Assembly: GCA_902702965.1 (NCBI GenBank)
Contig: CACRXP010000092.1
Coordinates: 9,989-73,988, forward strand
DNA: 64,000 nt
Direction: 5' to 3'
Source of the DNA: Spirometra erinaceieuropaei
Taxonomy: Eukaryota > Platyhelminthes > Cestoda > Diphyllobothriidea > Diphyllobothriidae
Below are positions 11,300 through 21,373 of this stretch, in pieces. Position 1 is the stretch's first letter, and every line of letters begins with the position of its first letter. The notes under the pieces are model-generated. The model did no database searches. It was not told the origin of the DNA and saw nothing but the letters and a program-made list of their open reading frames with translations. The position numbers and the translations under genes were made by a program.

Positions 11300-11717
11300 T
11301 CCTGGCGACATGCATCAGAATATTACATTCGATATAAATTCATCCCGTACTCAGTGGCCATTGGAACACAGTGACAGTGCAATCGCAGACTCCGACGATG
11401 TCTACAACAGCGGGGGCGCAGAAAATTCGATCAGGCACATTTTTATGTGCACTAGACCGTCTGTCGACTCCGCTTCACGCAGTTACTGGCTCATCGAGAT
11501 AGACACAACAACTATGCGATTTACATCGACGCTGAGCGATATACTTACGATCCTTGCCCTAACAGATGTAAGTCATCACATCTGAAACTAGGCCTCGACT
11601 GTCACTGGGTAGCCACTCACAGCCTCACAATAGCCGACTGCATCAGGTCAGTAGACTGGCTGGTCCAGAAATCACATATATGTATATGAATAGCCGGTTT
11701 CAGCAGTCCATTAGAAA
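11300..11717 (+). promoter_or_regulatory. Conserved upstream block of S-E
   Basis: 11400-11717 aligns with 42250-42799 upstream of S-C, and its last 110 bp with the upstream regions of S-A, S-B and S-D. Conserved elements are the block gactgcatcaggtcagtaga, an AT-rich TATA-like run at about 11677-11690, and an aatagccgg-like block just before the start codon. The conservation outside the exons suggests shared transcriptional control or recent duplication. Confidence 0.55.
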
Positions 11718-11787
11718 ATGTTGCCTACCCTCTTCTCTGCACTATGTTTCTATGCATGTTTGGCATTGGGCTGCACTGGAAGTAAAC
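11718..11787 (+). CDS. Secreted family S, copy E, exon 1 (partial)
   Basis: This exon encodes a 23-residue signal peptide beginning MLPTLFSALCFYACLALGC, followed by one base of a split codon and a GTAAG donor. It has the same length (70 nt) and phase as exon 1 of S-A, S-B, S-C and S-D. The start was chosen because the TTGAAAATG-like context and the distance to the TATA-like block are shared by all copies. Twenty bases later the sequence enters an assembly gap (11808-11993), and beyond it lies LINE and R3 sequence, so exons 2 and 3 are missing or in the gap. Function unknown. Confidence 0.6.
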
Positions 11788-11807
11788 GTAAGTCCTGAAG
11801 TACGTGA

Positions 11808-11993
11808 NNNNNNNNNNNNNNNNNNNNNNNNNNNNNNNNNNNNNNNNNNNNNNNNNNNNNNNNNNNNNNNNNNNNNNNNNNNNNNNNNNNNNNNNNNNNN
11901 NNNNNNNNNNNNNNNNNNNNNNNNNNNNNNNNNNNNNNNNNNNNNNNNNNNNNNNNNNNNNNNNNNNNNNNNNNNNNNNNNNNNNNNNNNNNN
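11808..11993. other. Assembly gap (N run)
   Basis: Unresolved bases. The gap interrupts intron 1 of S-E. The sequence just after it (11994-12045) is an R3 fragment. Confidence 0.99.
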
Positions 11994-12249
11994 GCGCAGG
12001 CATGGCTGTTGGTAGACTTGATTGAGCAGTAAACACCTCACACCGTTCTCATATGCATGAGAGTGCTGTGTGAGGAGCTGTATCGGCCCGGCCCCCAGTC
12101 CAGCAGTCCGACTCTCCACACATCACACACACACACAACTGGACGGACTGCGTGAACTGAATTGGGGCGTCAATCATCCGCCTTCCTATCCGCGACGCTT
12201 GACGAGTCGGGATGGTCTTAGGCTCGAGTCACCCATACAGGAGGAGCCA

Positions 12250-13780
12250 CATGGAGACCGAGTCTAGGCGCACACTTCCCACTTGCGGGGGAGGTGGCAG
12301 TTGAGCGCTTGCGGTGAGTGATGTGGATCTGTGGTGGGATGGTGATGAGTGGTGATCTGATGATTTGGTGCAGCTGGCGGCTGTTTACCACAGGTTTTCG
12401 TGGATGCGCATGTGGTCGAATAGACCCACGCGGTGCATGAATGTGAGGGGGCAGTGTGGACAGTGGAGGTGGGTGCGGCGGGTGTAGGTAGGTGCTTCAG
12501 GTCCTGGTTCGCCAGTCTCTGTGCGATTGATTCGTTAATGACCGACCAGGCCGATACGTGAGGTGAAGTTGCTGTCGCGGTGAGGACAGGTGAAATCCCG
12601 GTCCTCAACGCTGGTGTCGACGGTGGTGGTATTGCTGTTTGTGTTGTGTCAGGATTGTGTGCAGTGTTGATGTGCATGTCAGACGCCACAACGGCAGAGG
12701 GATGGGGGCGATGGAAGAAGAGGAGTTGGTGGTGGCGGCGGCGGTGCTGGTGGTGGAGGAGGAGGGGAATGGAAATTGTGGTTCAGAAGAGCGGTCAGAG
12801 TAAATTGACGGCGGAGAGGACGAGGAAGAGGCGAACGGAGGGACGACGGGTTGTGCCGTCTGAGTAGTGCAGTTGATCCGGAATGTCAGTTGTCCCCGTG
12901 GACACGTTGGAGGCGGTTGTGCGTTGCCGTGATTTGCGTGCTTCACGTTTAACTTTGGTGGCAGCGATGCGGTTGTCTTCGTACATCGCAGCGCCTGTCT
13001 TCACTGTCCTCCTCCAAGTCGCTCGGTCGTGGGCGAGGTCTTCCCAGTTGGTCGGGTTTATTTGCAGACGCTTCAGGGAGGATTTCAGGGTATCCTTGTA
13101 GCGACGAATTTGACATCCTTGGCGGCGGGAACCCGCGGCGATGTCTCCATAGAAGAGTCGTTTGGGTAGCCTCGCGTAGTCCATCCGCACCAGATGGCCG
13201 CTACAACGCAGCTGCAGTTGTATCAGCGTGGTGTAAATGTTGAGAATTCCCGTCCTTTCCAGTACATCGGTGTCGGGGATTCGGTTCTGCCACCTCAGCT
13301 TCAAAATGCGACGAAGACGACTGAGGTGGAAGTAGTTGAGTCGGCGTACCTGCTTCGTGTACACCGTCCAAGTCTCTGCTTCGTACAGCAACGTCGTGAG
13401 AATGACTGCCTTGTACATCTTAAGCTTTGTGCTGAACTGGAGACCATGACTGTGCGTCGAAGGCGGCCGAAGGCTTGACTGGCTTTCGAAATCCTGCGAG
13501 CGACTTCGTCATCGATTTTTGTGCTGGGGGAGAGGGTACTGCCCAGGTACGGGAAGTTCTCCACCACTTGCAATTGGGTTCCGTTCACGCTAATCTGTGG
13601 CGCATTGTGGGGAGAGGCTGTGTTGGGTGGCGGTTGGTGCATGATCACAGTCTTCTCCGTGTTGATGACCAGACCGAAGCTCTCGCCGGCGGCGGAGGTG
13701 GCGTTGAGGGCGCAGTCGTCGGCGAAGAGGAGTTTGTGGACGGTGGTTGTGGATACGCGCGATTGAGGAATTGACAACTG
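12250..13780 (-). mobile_element. LINE with reverse transcriptase and C2H2 zinc-finger tail
   Basis: The minus strand encodes the C-terminal half of a non-LTR retrotransposon polyprotein. Frames in order: 13777-13301 has the catalytic LLFADDCALNA motif, GLVINTEKTVIM and a FPYLGSTLS block; 13418-12795 has the downstream [21 protein letters not shown] and [18 protein letters not shown] blocks and KREARKSRQ; then a low-complexity Ser/Thr/Pro linker with a CPRGQLTFR half finger (about 12900), and a CPHRDSNFTSRIGLVGH plus HCPLTFMHRVGLFDHMRIHEN pair (12600-12400). At least two frameshifts break it, and one finger cysteine is replaced by Arg. Such LINEs with zinc-finger tails are, as far as I recall, common in tapeworms. 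5'-truncated, inactive. Confidence 0.8.
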
Positions 13781-13789
13781 GCCTTACTC

Positions 13790-14800
13790 CTTAATTCTGT
13801 ATCAGCGTAATAGCCTGCCATATATGCCGCGTATAATACTTCCGCTCGAGACTGAACACACCTTCCGCTCGTCAAAGGAAGATTTCGAGTCAACGACCAT
13901 GCCCAATCCATTCCCAACAGCACGCTTAGTTTGCGTTTGTGAGTGATATATTGTGGCCTTTAAATAACCTTTCGGCAGACATACAAATTCTCACCATATG
14001 TGGTATAAGCAGCTGGACGAAACACGCAAAACCGTTGAACGCTGTTAATGTCATTTGATGCTCTTTATTTGGTTCGCCCTGTCAAACTTCCGGGAGAAGA
14101 AGTTCCTCCGTACGAATTCGTTCGAGAACAATTTGACGGAACCTGTTCCTTCCACACTGGCTTAAGATATGACGTAAAGGTCACGACCCGTCTGGTCGTG
14201 CAGACGGCAGCCAATCCAATGATCCACTAATGTTTCTTCGTCGTCCAAGTGCAGGAGGGAATCAACCTGATCACGACAAGCGATCTGACTTTTTCTGGTG
14301 TTTAAATTAATACCCAGTATATGGTATGCACTTTATATGATGACTATTCATTCACCGGATGAAACTGCAATGTATGAAATTCGTGATGTGGAATGCTATG
14401 AATGCTCTGTCGGTTGGTTTTGATCTAGGCATCATGGAGCACAGGTAGAAAGACGAGAGAATTAAGTCCAAAAACTGTGCAGATGAATGCTGTCCCCGAG
14501 TAAAAGGTAGAATCGTCACACTACGAGGGCATATTATGTTGAGATTTATCAAAATGACATCGCGGCATGACCGACGAAATCCACTGGGTCTGCGATGCCT
14601 ATGGACATTATTCATATTTATCACTCGGTTTGTGGTCTTTTATGGTTAATTTTCATTGTAATGGAATCAGACGCCAAGCAAATTTGAGTGATTAGACAAG
14701 CAAATGAAGCCATGCCAAAAGAACTGGATGACGGGGCTTGTAATGATGTCAAGTCAGAATCAGTATGTTATGAAATACAAGGGCAAAATACGCAGACAAT
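13790..14800 (+). pseudogene. Secreted-protein family T, copy 1 (truncated)
   Basis: 13985-14800 aligns with 31870-32690. The shared frame reads EEVPPYEFVREQFDGTCSF, then RLVVQTAANPMIH followed by a TAA stop where copy 2 has Gln, then QEGINLITTSDLTFSG. The copy ends at about 14805, where inverted PLE sequence begins, so the exon-3 equivalent (present at 32710 in copy 2) is lost. It is a pseudogene. The relation to family S is discussed under copy 2. Confidence 0.5.
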
Positions 14801-14810
14801 AATCTCTCCG

Positions 14811-14927
14811 AATGTTTCGGATTCTCACTTGAACCCCTCATCAGAGACAGTGGCAGAAACGGGTGACTCGTGCATAGTAAGTTGCAGTATTTATGGGATG
14901 CAGTAGCTATGCTACCGCATACCTATA
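14811..14927 (-). mobile_element. Inverted PLE pseudo-LTR fragment
   Basis: This is the reverse complement of 14951-15075, forming an inverted pair with a 23-bp spacer. The inner arm ends are gctaccgcatacctata and its mirror. Inverted partial copies beside the 5' end are a known structural feature of Penelope insertions. Confidence 0.75.
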
Positions 14928-15811
14928 TTAATTAACAGCGCTCCTCTTACTATAGGTATGCGGTAGCATGGCGACCGCATCCTATAAATACTGCGACTGC
15001 CTGTACACTAGCCACCCTTTTCTGCAACTGTCTCTGATGGTGGGTTCAAGTGAGAATCCAAAACGTCAGACGAATAAAACCCTTGTTCCAGCGATCGCTT
15101 CCTCTCCTGATCAACTAGTTCCTGGAACTCGCATCTTCGCTTGTATCGGCAATTTTTTGGCGCGACGCGCTCCGATCGGCCCGACCATGGGAAAAGTTTG
15201 CCCTTCAAGAGGCCACAACTTATGCCCGGATTCGGTTTCTGCACAGGTGTCTCGACAACAACGTGTTGCCGAAGTGTGTTTCATACAAACCTCCGGTAAA
15301 CACGGAGCTAGCGAGACGCGCAGTATTGCAGCACCGCAGGCGTATGATCCGCGTGCTCCTTCAAGACTACCATGCGAGGATTCGCAAATACCGTCAGAGA
15401 ATTGGCCAAGAGAAGGCCAGATGCTGTGTGTTCATGGGTGAGAACGGCGCAAATATGCTTCATCAGAAGGTGGGTGCACGAGCCCACGAGCACAGAGCGA
15501 CACGCGATGCAGCACTGCGGAACAAATTCACAAACTGCCTGATCCAACCTCATCCATAGACGGCAGACTGGTACACAACCTGTCGTCAAAGGATCTGACG
15601 AAGGAGCAGGTACAGGTTTTTCGGCACGAGGCCTCATTCAACACAGCTGACGCCAAACCTGTCAACATGATTTCAGCAGTGGAATCGGTCATTAATCCAA
15701 CATAAGGACTAGCAAAATGGCTGTCTCGGCGCCTCGAATTTCTGACCGCTGATTCGGATCACTGTCAATTCACCAACACAAGTCCTGGAGAAGCTTAAAG
15801 GAGTATGTCTC

Positions 15812-16921
15812 TTGCTAAATGAGGTCATGGTATCTTTTGATGTCACGTCCCTCTTTACTGCTATCCCCCAGGATCTGGCAATCGAGACCGTCGAGCTACT
15901 CCTACGAAACAAATACAAAGAAGCGGAGAATCGTCTCGGACATGCTCAAATCATCCAGCTCCTAAAGTTCTGTCTCAGTACGTACTTCACGTTTGACGGA
16001 ACAATCTATGAGCGTGTGAAGGTAACACCAATGGACTCGCTGATTTCGGGATTCATAGCCGAGGCGGCCCTACAGCGGTTAGAGTCGCTCGTCTTCCAAC
16101 ACCACAGACCGAAATTCTGGGCTCGGTATGTGGACGATACCTTCGTCGTCATCAAACGTAATCAGGTGTTAACGTTCAAAGAACGTCTAAACAGCGTCTT
16201 CCCGGACATACAATTAACGATCGAGGAGATGGAAAATAACCAGCTGGCATTCCTTGATGTCCTCGTCTGCCGCAAAGATTGTGGTGGCCTAAAGACGAAA
16301 GTGTTCAGGAAATTGACGAATAAGATGCAAGTACTAAACCTCAACAGCAACCACCCAATCAGCCACAAACGCAGCTGCTTAAGAACGCAATATCGGCGTG
16401 CTCAGACGCACTGCAGTGAACCGGAAGACGAGGTTGTCAAAGTTCAGTATTTTCGACGGGTCTTCAGAGAAAATGGTTACCCTCGCAACTTCGTCAACCG
16501 GTGCATGCGCAATCGAGACGAACGACAAAATCGTGCCGAACCCAAATTCTGGCGAGCGATCCCGTACATCAAGAACGTCTTCGAGGTCGTTAGTCGCCCT
16601 CTCGCACTACTTGGGGTTGGAGTTGAACACAGACCGGAGATGATGAGACCAAAAAACCCACTGCCACGGCAGGAAACATCTGGAGTCGTTTACCGGATCT
16701 GGTGCAGCTGCGGACAAAGTAACCACGTCGGAGAAACTGAGAGACTGCTCCAGACGCGAATTTCCGAACACGCGGCAGCGGTACGGAGAAATGACTCCAA
16801 CTCTCAGGTCGTGGCCCCTTCGACGAGACCCGGCCACACATTCAAGCTCGATGAGACCGTCATTCTCGCTAGAGAGGATAATCGCGTGAGCCGCGTGTTG
16901 CTTGAGTCATGGTTCACGTGA
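15812..16921 (+). CDS. PLE reverse transcriptase / GIY-YIG endonuclease (damaged)
   Basis: The 369-codon frame starts inside the RT domain. Visible motifs: SFDVTSLFTAIP (first catalytic Asp), MDSLISGFIAEAAL where MGSPISG is usual (mutated), RYVDDTFVV (catalytic YVDD intact), then the thumb, YPRNFVNRC, and the GIY-YIG nuclease GVVYRIWCSCGQSNHVGETE, where His replaces the usual Tyr before VGE. The nuclease ends with TRISEHAAAVRRN and GHTFKLDE. A TGA after ESWFT at 16919-16921 is probably premature: the same frame continues with SQSINKCND and SVLRRRLAKVIDHSESA to TAA at 17018, residues conserved in the 1424 copy. Upstream coding is frameshifted. Confidence 0.8.
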   Translation: MLNEVMVSFDVTSLFTAIPQDLAIETVELLLRNKYKEAENRLGHAQIIQLLKFCLSTYFTFDGTIYERVKVTPMDSLISGFIAEAALQRLESLVFQHHRPKFWARYVDDTFVVIKRNQVLTFKERLNSVFPDIQLTIEEMENNQLAFLDVLVCRKDCGGLKTKVFRKLTNKMQVLNLNSNHPISHKRSCLRTQYRRAQTHCSEPEDEVVKVQYFRRVFRENGYPRNFVNRCMRNRDERQNRAEPKFWRAIPYIKNVFEVVSRPLALLGVGVEHRPEMMRPKNPLPRQETSGVVYRIWCSCGQSNHVGETERLLQTRISEHAAAVRRNDSNSQVVAPSTRPGHTFKLDETVILAREDNRVSRVLLESWFT

Positions 16922-17249
16922 TCTCAGTCCATCAACAAGTGCAACGACATCTCCACTCCATATTCCGTGCTGAGGCGTAGGCTGGCCAAAGTAATTGACC
17001 ACTCGGAGAGTGCGTAAGCCGGTGAGCCGGACGGCCGAGCAGTCATCACGCCAGCGTTCGTCACGGGTAATGAGATTTCAGCAATTAACAACTTGCATGA
17101 CGGCCATCAAGCAATTAGGGCACCAGCGGGCAACAATCCTTGATGAAGTGGGACGCGGTTTATTACTATGGGTATGTGGTAGTATAGCGACTGCATCCTA
17201 TAAATACTGCAACTTCCTGTGCACGAGTCACCCATTTCTGTCACTGTCT

Positions 17250-17280
17250 CTGATGATGGGTTCAAGGGAGAATCCGAAAC
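17250..17280 (+). ncRNA. Possible hammerhead-like core in PLE pseudo-LTR
   Basis: The DNA reads CTGATGA (17250-17256), a six-base stem GGGTTC paired with GAATCC across a six-base loop, then GAAAC (17276-17280) and cgtcggacg, which can form a 3-bp hairpin. CUGAUGA, stem II and GAAAC are the catalytic core of hammerhead ribozymes, which have been reported in PLE repeats of animals. I could not identify a convincing helix I or the UH cleavage site, so this is a candidate only. The core recurs, intact, on the minus strand at 14854-14824. Confidence 0.35.
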
Positions 17281-17329
17281 GTCGGACGAATAAAGCCCTT
17301 GTTCCAGCGATCGCTTCTTCTTCTGTACA

Positions 17330-18055
17330 ACGTCGCTCATTACCATTACCTACAACACACATGACCACACCAAACATCACGCAATGCAAGCACGCAAATG
17401 TTATCTCTCCCACAAGTTGGAAGTGTGTTCCTCGACTCATTCTTCATTTCACCCCTCTGCAGTATGTGGGATCAGAGCCAGATACTGTCACTGGGCGTTT
17501 AGCGGTATGGTTTGGAAAGTTACCAAATGATGATGGAACTCAGGCCACACAGTCAGCCCACTGTGTGTTCCTGTCAAATGGCCGACTGTTGGACTGATAG
17601 TCAGGCTACAATGCGCGCTTCAAAATGTGAACTTTTGTACTCACACGTACGTGAGATCCATGCTGCCCAAGCCCTGCTGTGTGAAATCCTGGTGTTTGTA
17701 TTGGGGAGGTGGGGGACGGGGAGGGGCAGGTCCTTTTTGTGCTACGCACAGACGAGGGTTCCACCCACTGTGCCCATTCTCCATGTTAGACATCTGACCG
17801 TGTCGGACAGTGGACTGATGCTTGTTAATGGGAATAGAGTGTGAGATCGACGACTCAGTGCACTTTCATCGCTATGAAAAATCTGACACGCTCAAAGCTA
17901 TCACGGTGCGCCAAAAGTCGTGGCTTGGAAGAGTGCCAGTTGACGGGATGACTTGGACCTCGCAGTCAGCCAAGGAGGAGCTTGTGTGGACTGGCCGACT
18001 GACGGACGTAGAGTCAAGCTGCAAGGGCACGGTCTTAACCTGGCCTCTATGACAT
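17330..18055. other. Non-coding; LINE-tail and R2 fragments
   Basis: 17340-17400 shares a block (catgaccacaccaaacatcac and gcaatgcaagcacg) with the zinc-finger LINE tail at 63115-63165. 17890-18050 resembles R2 on the minus strand (compare 35925-36000). No reading frame is supported. Confidence 0.45.
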
Positions 18056-18365
18056 CCCCACGTCGTGGGATCCGAACGTTCCCTCCCCTCTCCTCTTGTT
18101 GTGTAAAATCCCAGCAGTGTTCATCGTAGAACTAGGGGAGTGGTGCTACGCCTAGGTGCGGGTTTACGCTCTGTCAGCCACCTGCGTCCTCTCCCATCTT
18201 CAGGCATTTTCACTCGGTCTTGACGCGGAACCCAGGTGAAGGAGGAGGAGAGGGTGTGCTAGGTGCTACGCAAGTCCGCTGTCACTGCAAACCAATTCAC
18301 GTGCTGATCACCTTCTGTGGTGCCTACGGTGGACATTGTCAGAGTTGACGGTCAAATTGTCACAT
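18055..18365 (-). repeat. Dispersed repeat R1
   Basis: Reverse complement of the R1 copies at 31160-31400 and 40985-41240. It includes gtggacattgtcagagttga, the gtaggtgctgcgcaagtcc-like block and the pyrimidine-rich centre. Confidence 0.65.
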
Positions 18366-18889
18366 CTGAGTTTTGAAAGATAGTGACCTTCAATTTCTAC
18401 ATTACCGCTTCCTCCACCTAGTCAATCGATTCGTCGATCCGACACCGGCGCACAGAGCCCTGCGCAATCACCTCCAATCTTGCGCCATCGGTCGATGATT
18501 AGTTTTCACATCCTATAACTGTCGCTTGTTCTGCTGCTGCTATTACTATCTCTAACGATGGACTCCTGCACGAGTCTTTGGTCTTTCATTAGTCGTCATA
18601 AAAACTGAATCAAACGCAAATGTCACAGGTGGCGCCTACTAAACAGAGAAGTGCCCCGAAATTTTATAAGCACTGCACTTAGGTGGGTCTCCGTGCATCA
18701 GACGGATAAGCGTGGGACACTGTCCAAAGACTAAAACTTCATAAGTACCTCCACCACCACCGATATGCAAACAATTCCAACCGAAAGGCAATAAGAGACA
18801 GCAAATGTAATTTAACAAAAGGCAGAATGCGTGGCTTCACTCGTTTAAAAGGAATCACACTTTTGTTGAGTCTTCCTGCTTGGAGTATT

Positions 18890-19877
18890 TCAAATGACAC
18901 ACCGGGCAGGAAAACTGGACACAAGTGAATGCCTCAAAACGGACAGCAGATTTATTTTAACCTCCTCTGGCAACCCGAGGCTGTAGTAGAATTCATTGCA
19001 GTGGATTGTGTGTTGGGGAAATGCAAGTCCAGAGTAAACACGCAGACGGCGCCTGCCCCGGAGATGACGGACGAGTGCGGTGATTTGCACCGGGATGTTG
19101 TGGTAAATGAAAAGGTTCCTGCTAACTTCACTGAATCCTTCAATCTGAAAGGAGCCCATATATTCGAAGAAAAGGATGGACGCACCTGACAGATGAGGCT
19201 TACATTTGCGAAGTCAATATGCATTTGGCAAAGGTGCTGAGAATTCGAATTTTGCTGTTCTGTTATAACCATGTCGCAACTACTATTGATGCTGAACTGA
19301 AGGCCTTCAAGACGACTTTGACAACCAGGTCCATCCGCTATTTTGATTTTGATGTATTTTGCTGAGGAAGAAGACATGTATGATTGCACAACCGCTGCTA
19401 GATCGTCCGTCACTTGGAAGGGGCACGAATCTGCGAGGATGAAGTGGGCACATAATTAGACTAGTCAATGATGAGAGGGCTCCCATGGAGCGTTATATGC
19501 CCCCCTTTTGTCAAACCTTCGAAGCAGTTTGGGCAAACTATCCCAACCTCTTGTTTTGGCAGTAATGTCCATTGTTGAGTGGCATTATTTGACTTATTGC
19601 ATTCTCGTGGAAATAAATAAAAAGATAATTCTGAATCTGCGGATGAACTGTTTATGAGTTTGATTTGATTGTACAGAGGGTGACAGGCGAGCATAATTGG
19701 ATTTACATATTTTATTCTTGCACATGCCAATTGCGTGATGAAAAATATCACATAGTTGAGAGAAAATGATAGTGAAAGCTGAGGTTTTCAACTACCCCAA
19801 AACTTACCTTTATAGTTAATGCAACCCAATGCCAGGGATGCGTAAAAACATAGTGCGGTGAAGAAGGCAGGCAACAT
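18890..19877 (-). CDS. Small secreted protein, family S, copy A (three exons)
   Basis: Predicted as complement(join(18890..19144,19186..19430,19808..19877)), 189 residues. Exon 1 is a signal peptide (MLPAFFTALCFYASLALGC) ending one base into a codon before GTAAG. Exon 2 starts after a CAG acceptor, restores the frame (Asp-Ser-Cys-Pro-Phe-Gln) and ends at CAG/GTGCGT. Intron 2 is 41 nt and ends TTTCAG. Exon 3 has HNIPVQI and VYSGLAFPQH, then LPEEVKINLLSVL and ends in Cys-Val-Ile. An alternative donor (GTAAGC, 18 nt upstream) would drop six residues. Every exon is open. Cysteines within GCQSRLEGLQF, SSCD, LCQMHIDFAN and the terminal CVI are shared with S-D. No enzyme motif or known family is recognised; the product is probably extracellular. 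Expression is not shown. Confidence 0.65.
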
Positions 19878-19977
19878 TTTCAAATGGGTTGCTGAGGCCG
19901 GCTATTCACATAAATATGTGAAGATTCCAGGTGCGGATATATTTCCGTGTTGTTTTCTTCAGAGGATGATAAAAATG

Positions 19978-20039
<62 letters not shown>

Positions 20040-20110
20040 CACCCCAGCAAGTCTACTGACCTGATGCCGTCGGTTATTGTGAGGTTGTGGGTGGCTACAC
20101 ACTATCGGCC
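19878..20110 (-). promoter_or_regulatory. Conserved upstream block of S-A with microsatellite insertion
   Basis: Reading on the minus strand, the region next to the start (aatagccggcctcagcaacc) and the block around 20042-20080 (gacggcatcaggtcagtaga) match the other S copies. In S-A they are pushed apart by about 100 bp that includes a TA/TG microsatellite (19979-20036). This insertion could alter promoter spacing. Confidence 0.5.
19979..20036. repeat. (TA)n(TG)n microsatellite
   Basis: About 13 TA units followed by about 15 TG units. It lies between two conserved blocks upstream of S-A. Confidence 0.95.
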
Positions 20111-20289
20111 TATACCTAGTTTCACGTGTGTTGAACTTACATCAGCTAGGGGGAAGATTGTAAACATCTCGCACAGAATTGATGGGGATCATGAAGTTAT
20201 TGCTTTTTTGTCAATCAATCCGCAGACAGTCTTGTGCGCATTAATATTTGCTTGATTGACTTTTCGGAAATCCAGCAAGAATTTTTGCA

Positions 20290-20500
20290 ATCAATATCTG
20301 GTCTGTCACTCTCTCTGGTGATGTTTTCGAGTGAGAACCTGAAACGGCAGGCGGATAAAGCTGTTTTTCCAGCGGTCACTTATACTTCTTATCAAATAAC
20401 ACTTCTGTTCCCGGGCAACTCCCCGTCTCCGGGACCACTCTGTTGTGGTGCATACGACAGGCATCGTCAGAGTCGAGGGTCAAACTAGCACTATGCTCCT
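20290..20500. repeat. PLE pseudo-LTR fragment next to an R1 fragment
   Basis: 20300-20395 (+) resembles the pseudo-LTR at 17235-17330 (ctctctggtgatg, gagaacctgaaacg, gcggataaagc). 20400-20495 is R1 in reverse. Confidence 0.55.
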
Positions 20501-21373
20501 AGGACCATTGGACGTGGAATATGTTCATGGCAAGTTTAAGGTACAGATGTATATTCCCAGCTAACGCAATGCAGAAGCAGATGCCGTGAAGTGGTGGAAA
20601 GGAAAGTTGAATGTCACCTAAACTGAACTGAATTGATTAGGAGGAAGATGAAGCATTCCAAACTGGTAGAGTTTCCGATGGTTTTTTGTATGTTCCCTTT
20701 TTTTTACCAAATATCAACAAGCACATAAAAGTTCTGTACTGACAATGCCGTTACTAATATGTTATAATATTAACAAGGACTTTCGCAGTGGATATTGATT
20801 TTTTTAAACTTTCTGCCCAGACAATTGAGACCGAAGTAGCTGATGCTACTGATGGCTGGATTACATGTGCTTGTCTCAACTGACACCAACGCTTATGTGT
20901 GTGAGTCCACGCTGGCACGAATGCGGCAAGTTCAATGAAACTTGTTGCGGCTATTGTTGTTGTTGCTGTTGTGAGGTCAAGTGTGTTGGCCCGCCAGACG
21001 TGCTGACCGCACAATCAAGTCCACCAACAGCCCAGCATGCAGAAACGGTCACTGAATTCAGGCTCCTACAAAACGCGGAGGCACGCACATGTGTCCAAAA
21101 TGTCGTCAACTAAGTCAATTCAAACGCGTTCATTACGCCGCGCAACGTAGTTGACTGGCTGAAAATCTATCAGAGATTCCGAGCCTACGAATTCAAACGC
21201 ATTCCGAACTATCTCGGATCGGCCAATATTTTACCGGAGAGCGTATAAAAAGCCCTGTTATAAATTTGCCGGCTAGATCACAGTTAGTAGCCAGGCCCCG
21301 TATTACAGGCCGCAGAGGAGGGGGGGGTTGTTTACTGAGGCTATTTTGTGGGGTTCCATAATCACATCTGACC

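Larger units (their letters stand above)
14951..17330 (+). mobile_element. Penelope-like element with direct pseudo-LTRs (PLE1-e)
   Basis: Direct repeats of about 160 bp bound this element: 14951-15110 and 17168-17330. Both run from a tatgggtatg/tataggtatg block to a ccagcgatcgctt block. Between them lies a protein-coding body: N-terminal region in shifted frames (15160-15660), an internal deletion at about 15700 where ESVINPT is followed directly by GLAKWL, the RT palm, and the GIY-YIG nuclease. Relative to the copy at 23847-24458, about 125 residues that include the PLRPIVS motif are gone. This is the longest PLE in the window but cannot be active. Confidence 0.85.

Noticed and set aside
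12580..12946. Gly/Trp/Arg-rich plus-strand protein
   Set aside because: Antisense shadow of the Ser/Pro-rich linker of the zinc-finger LINE.
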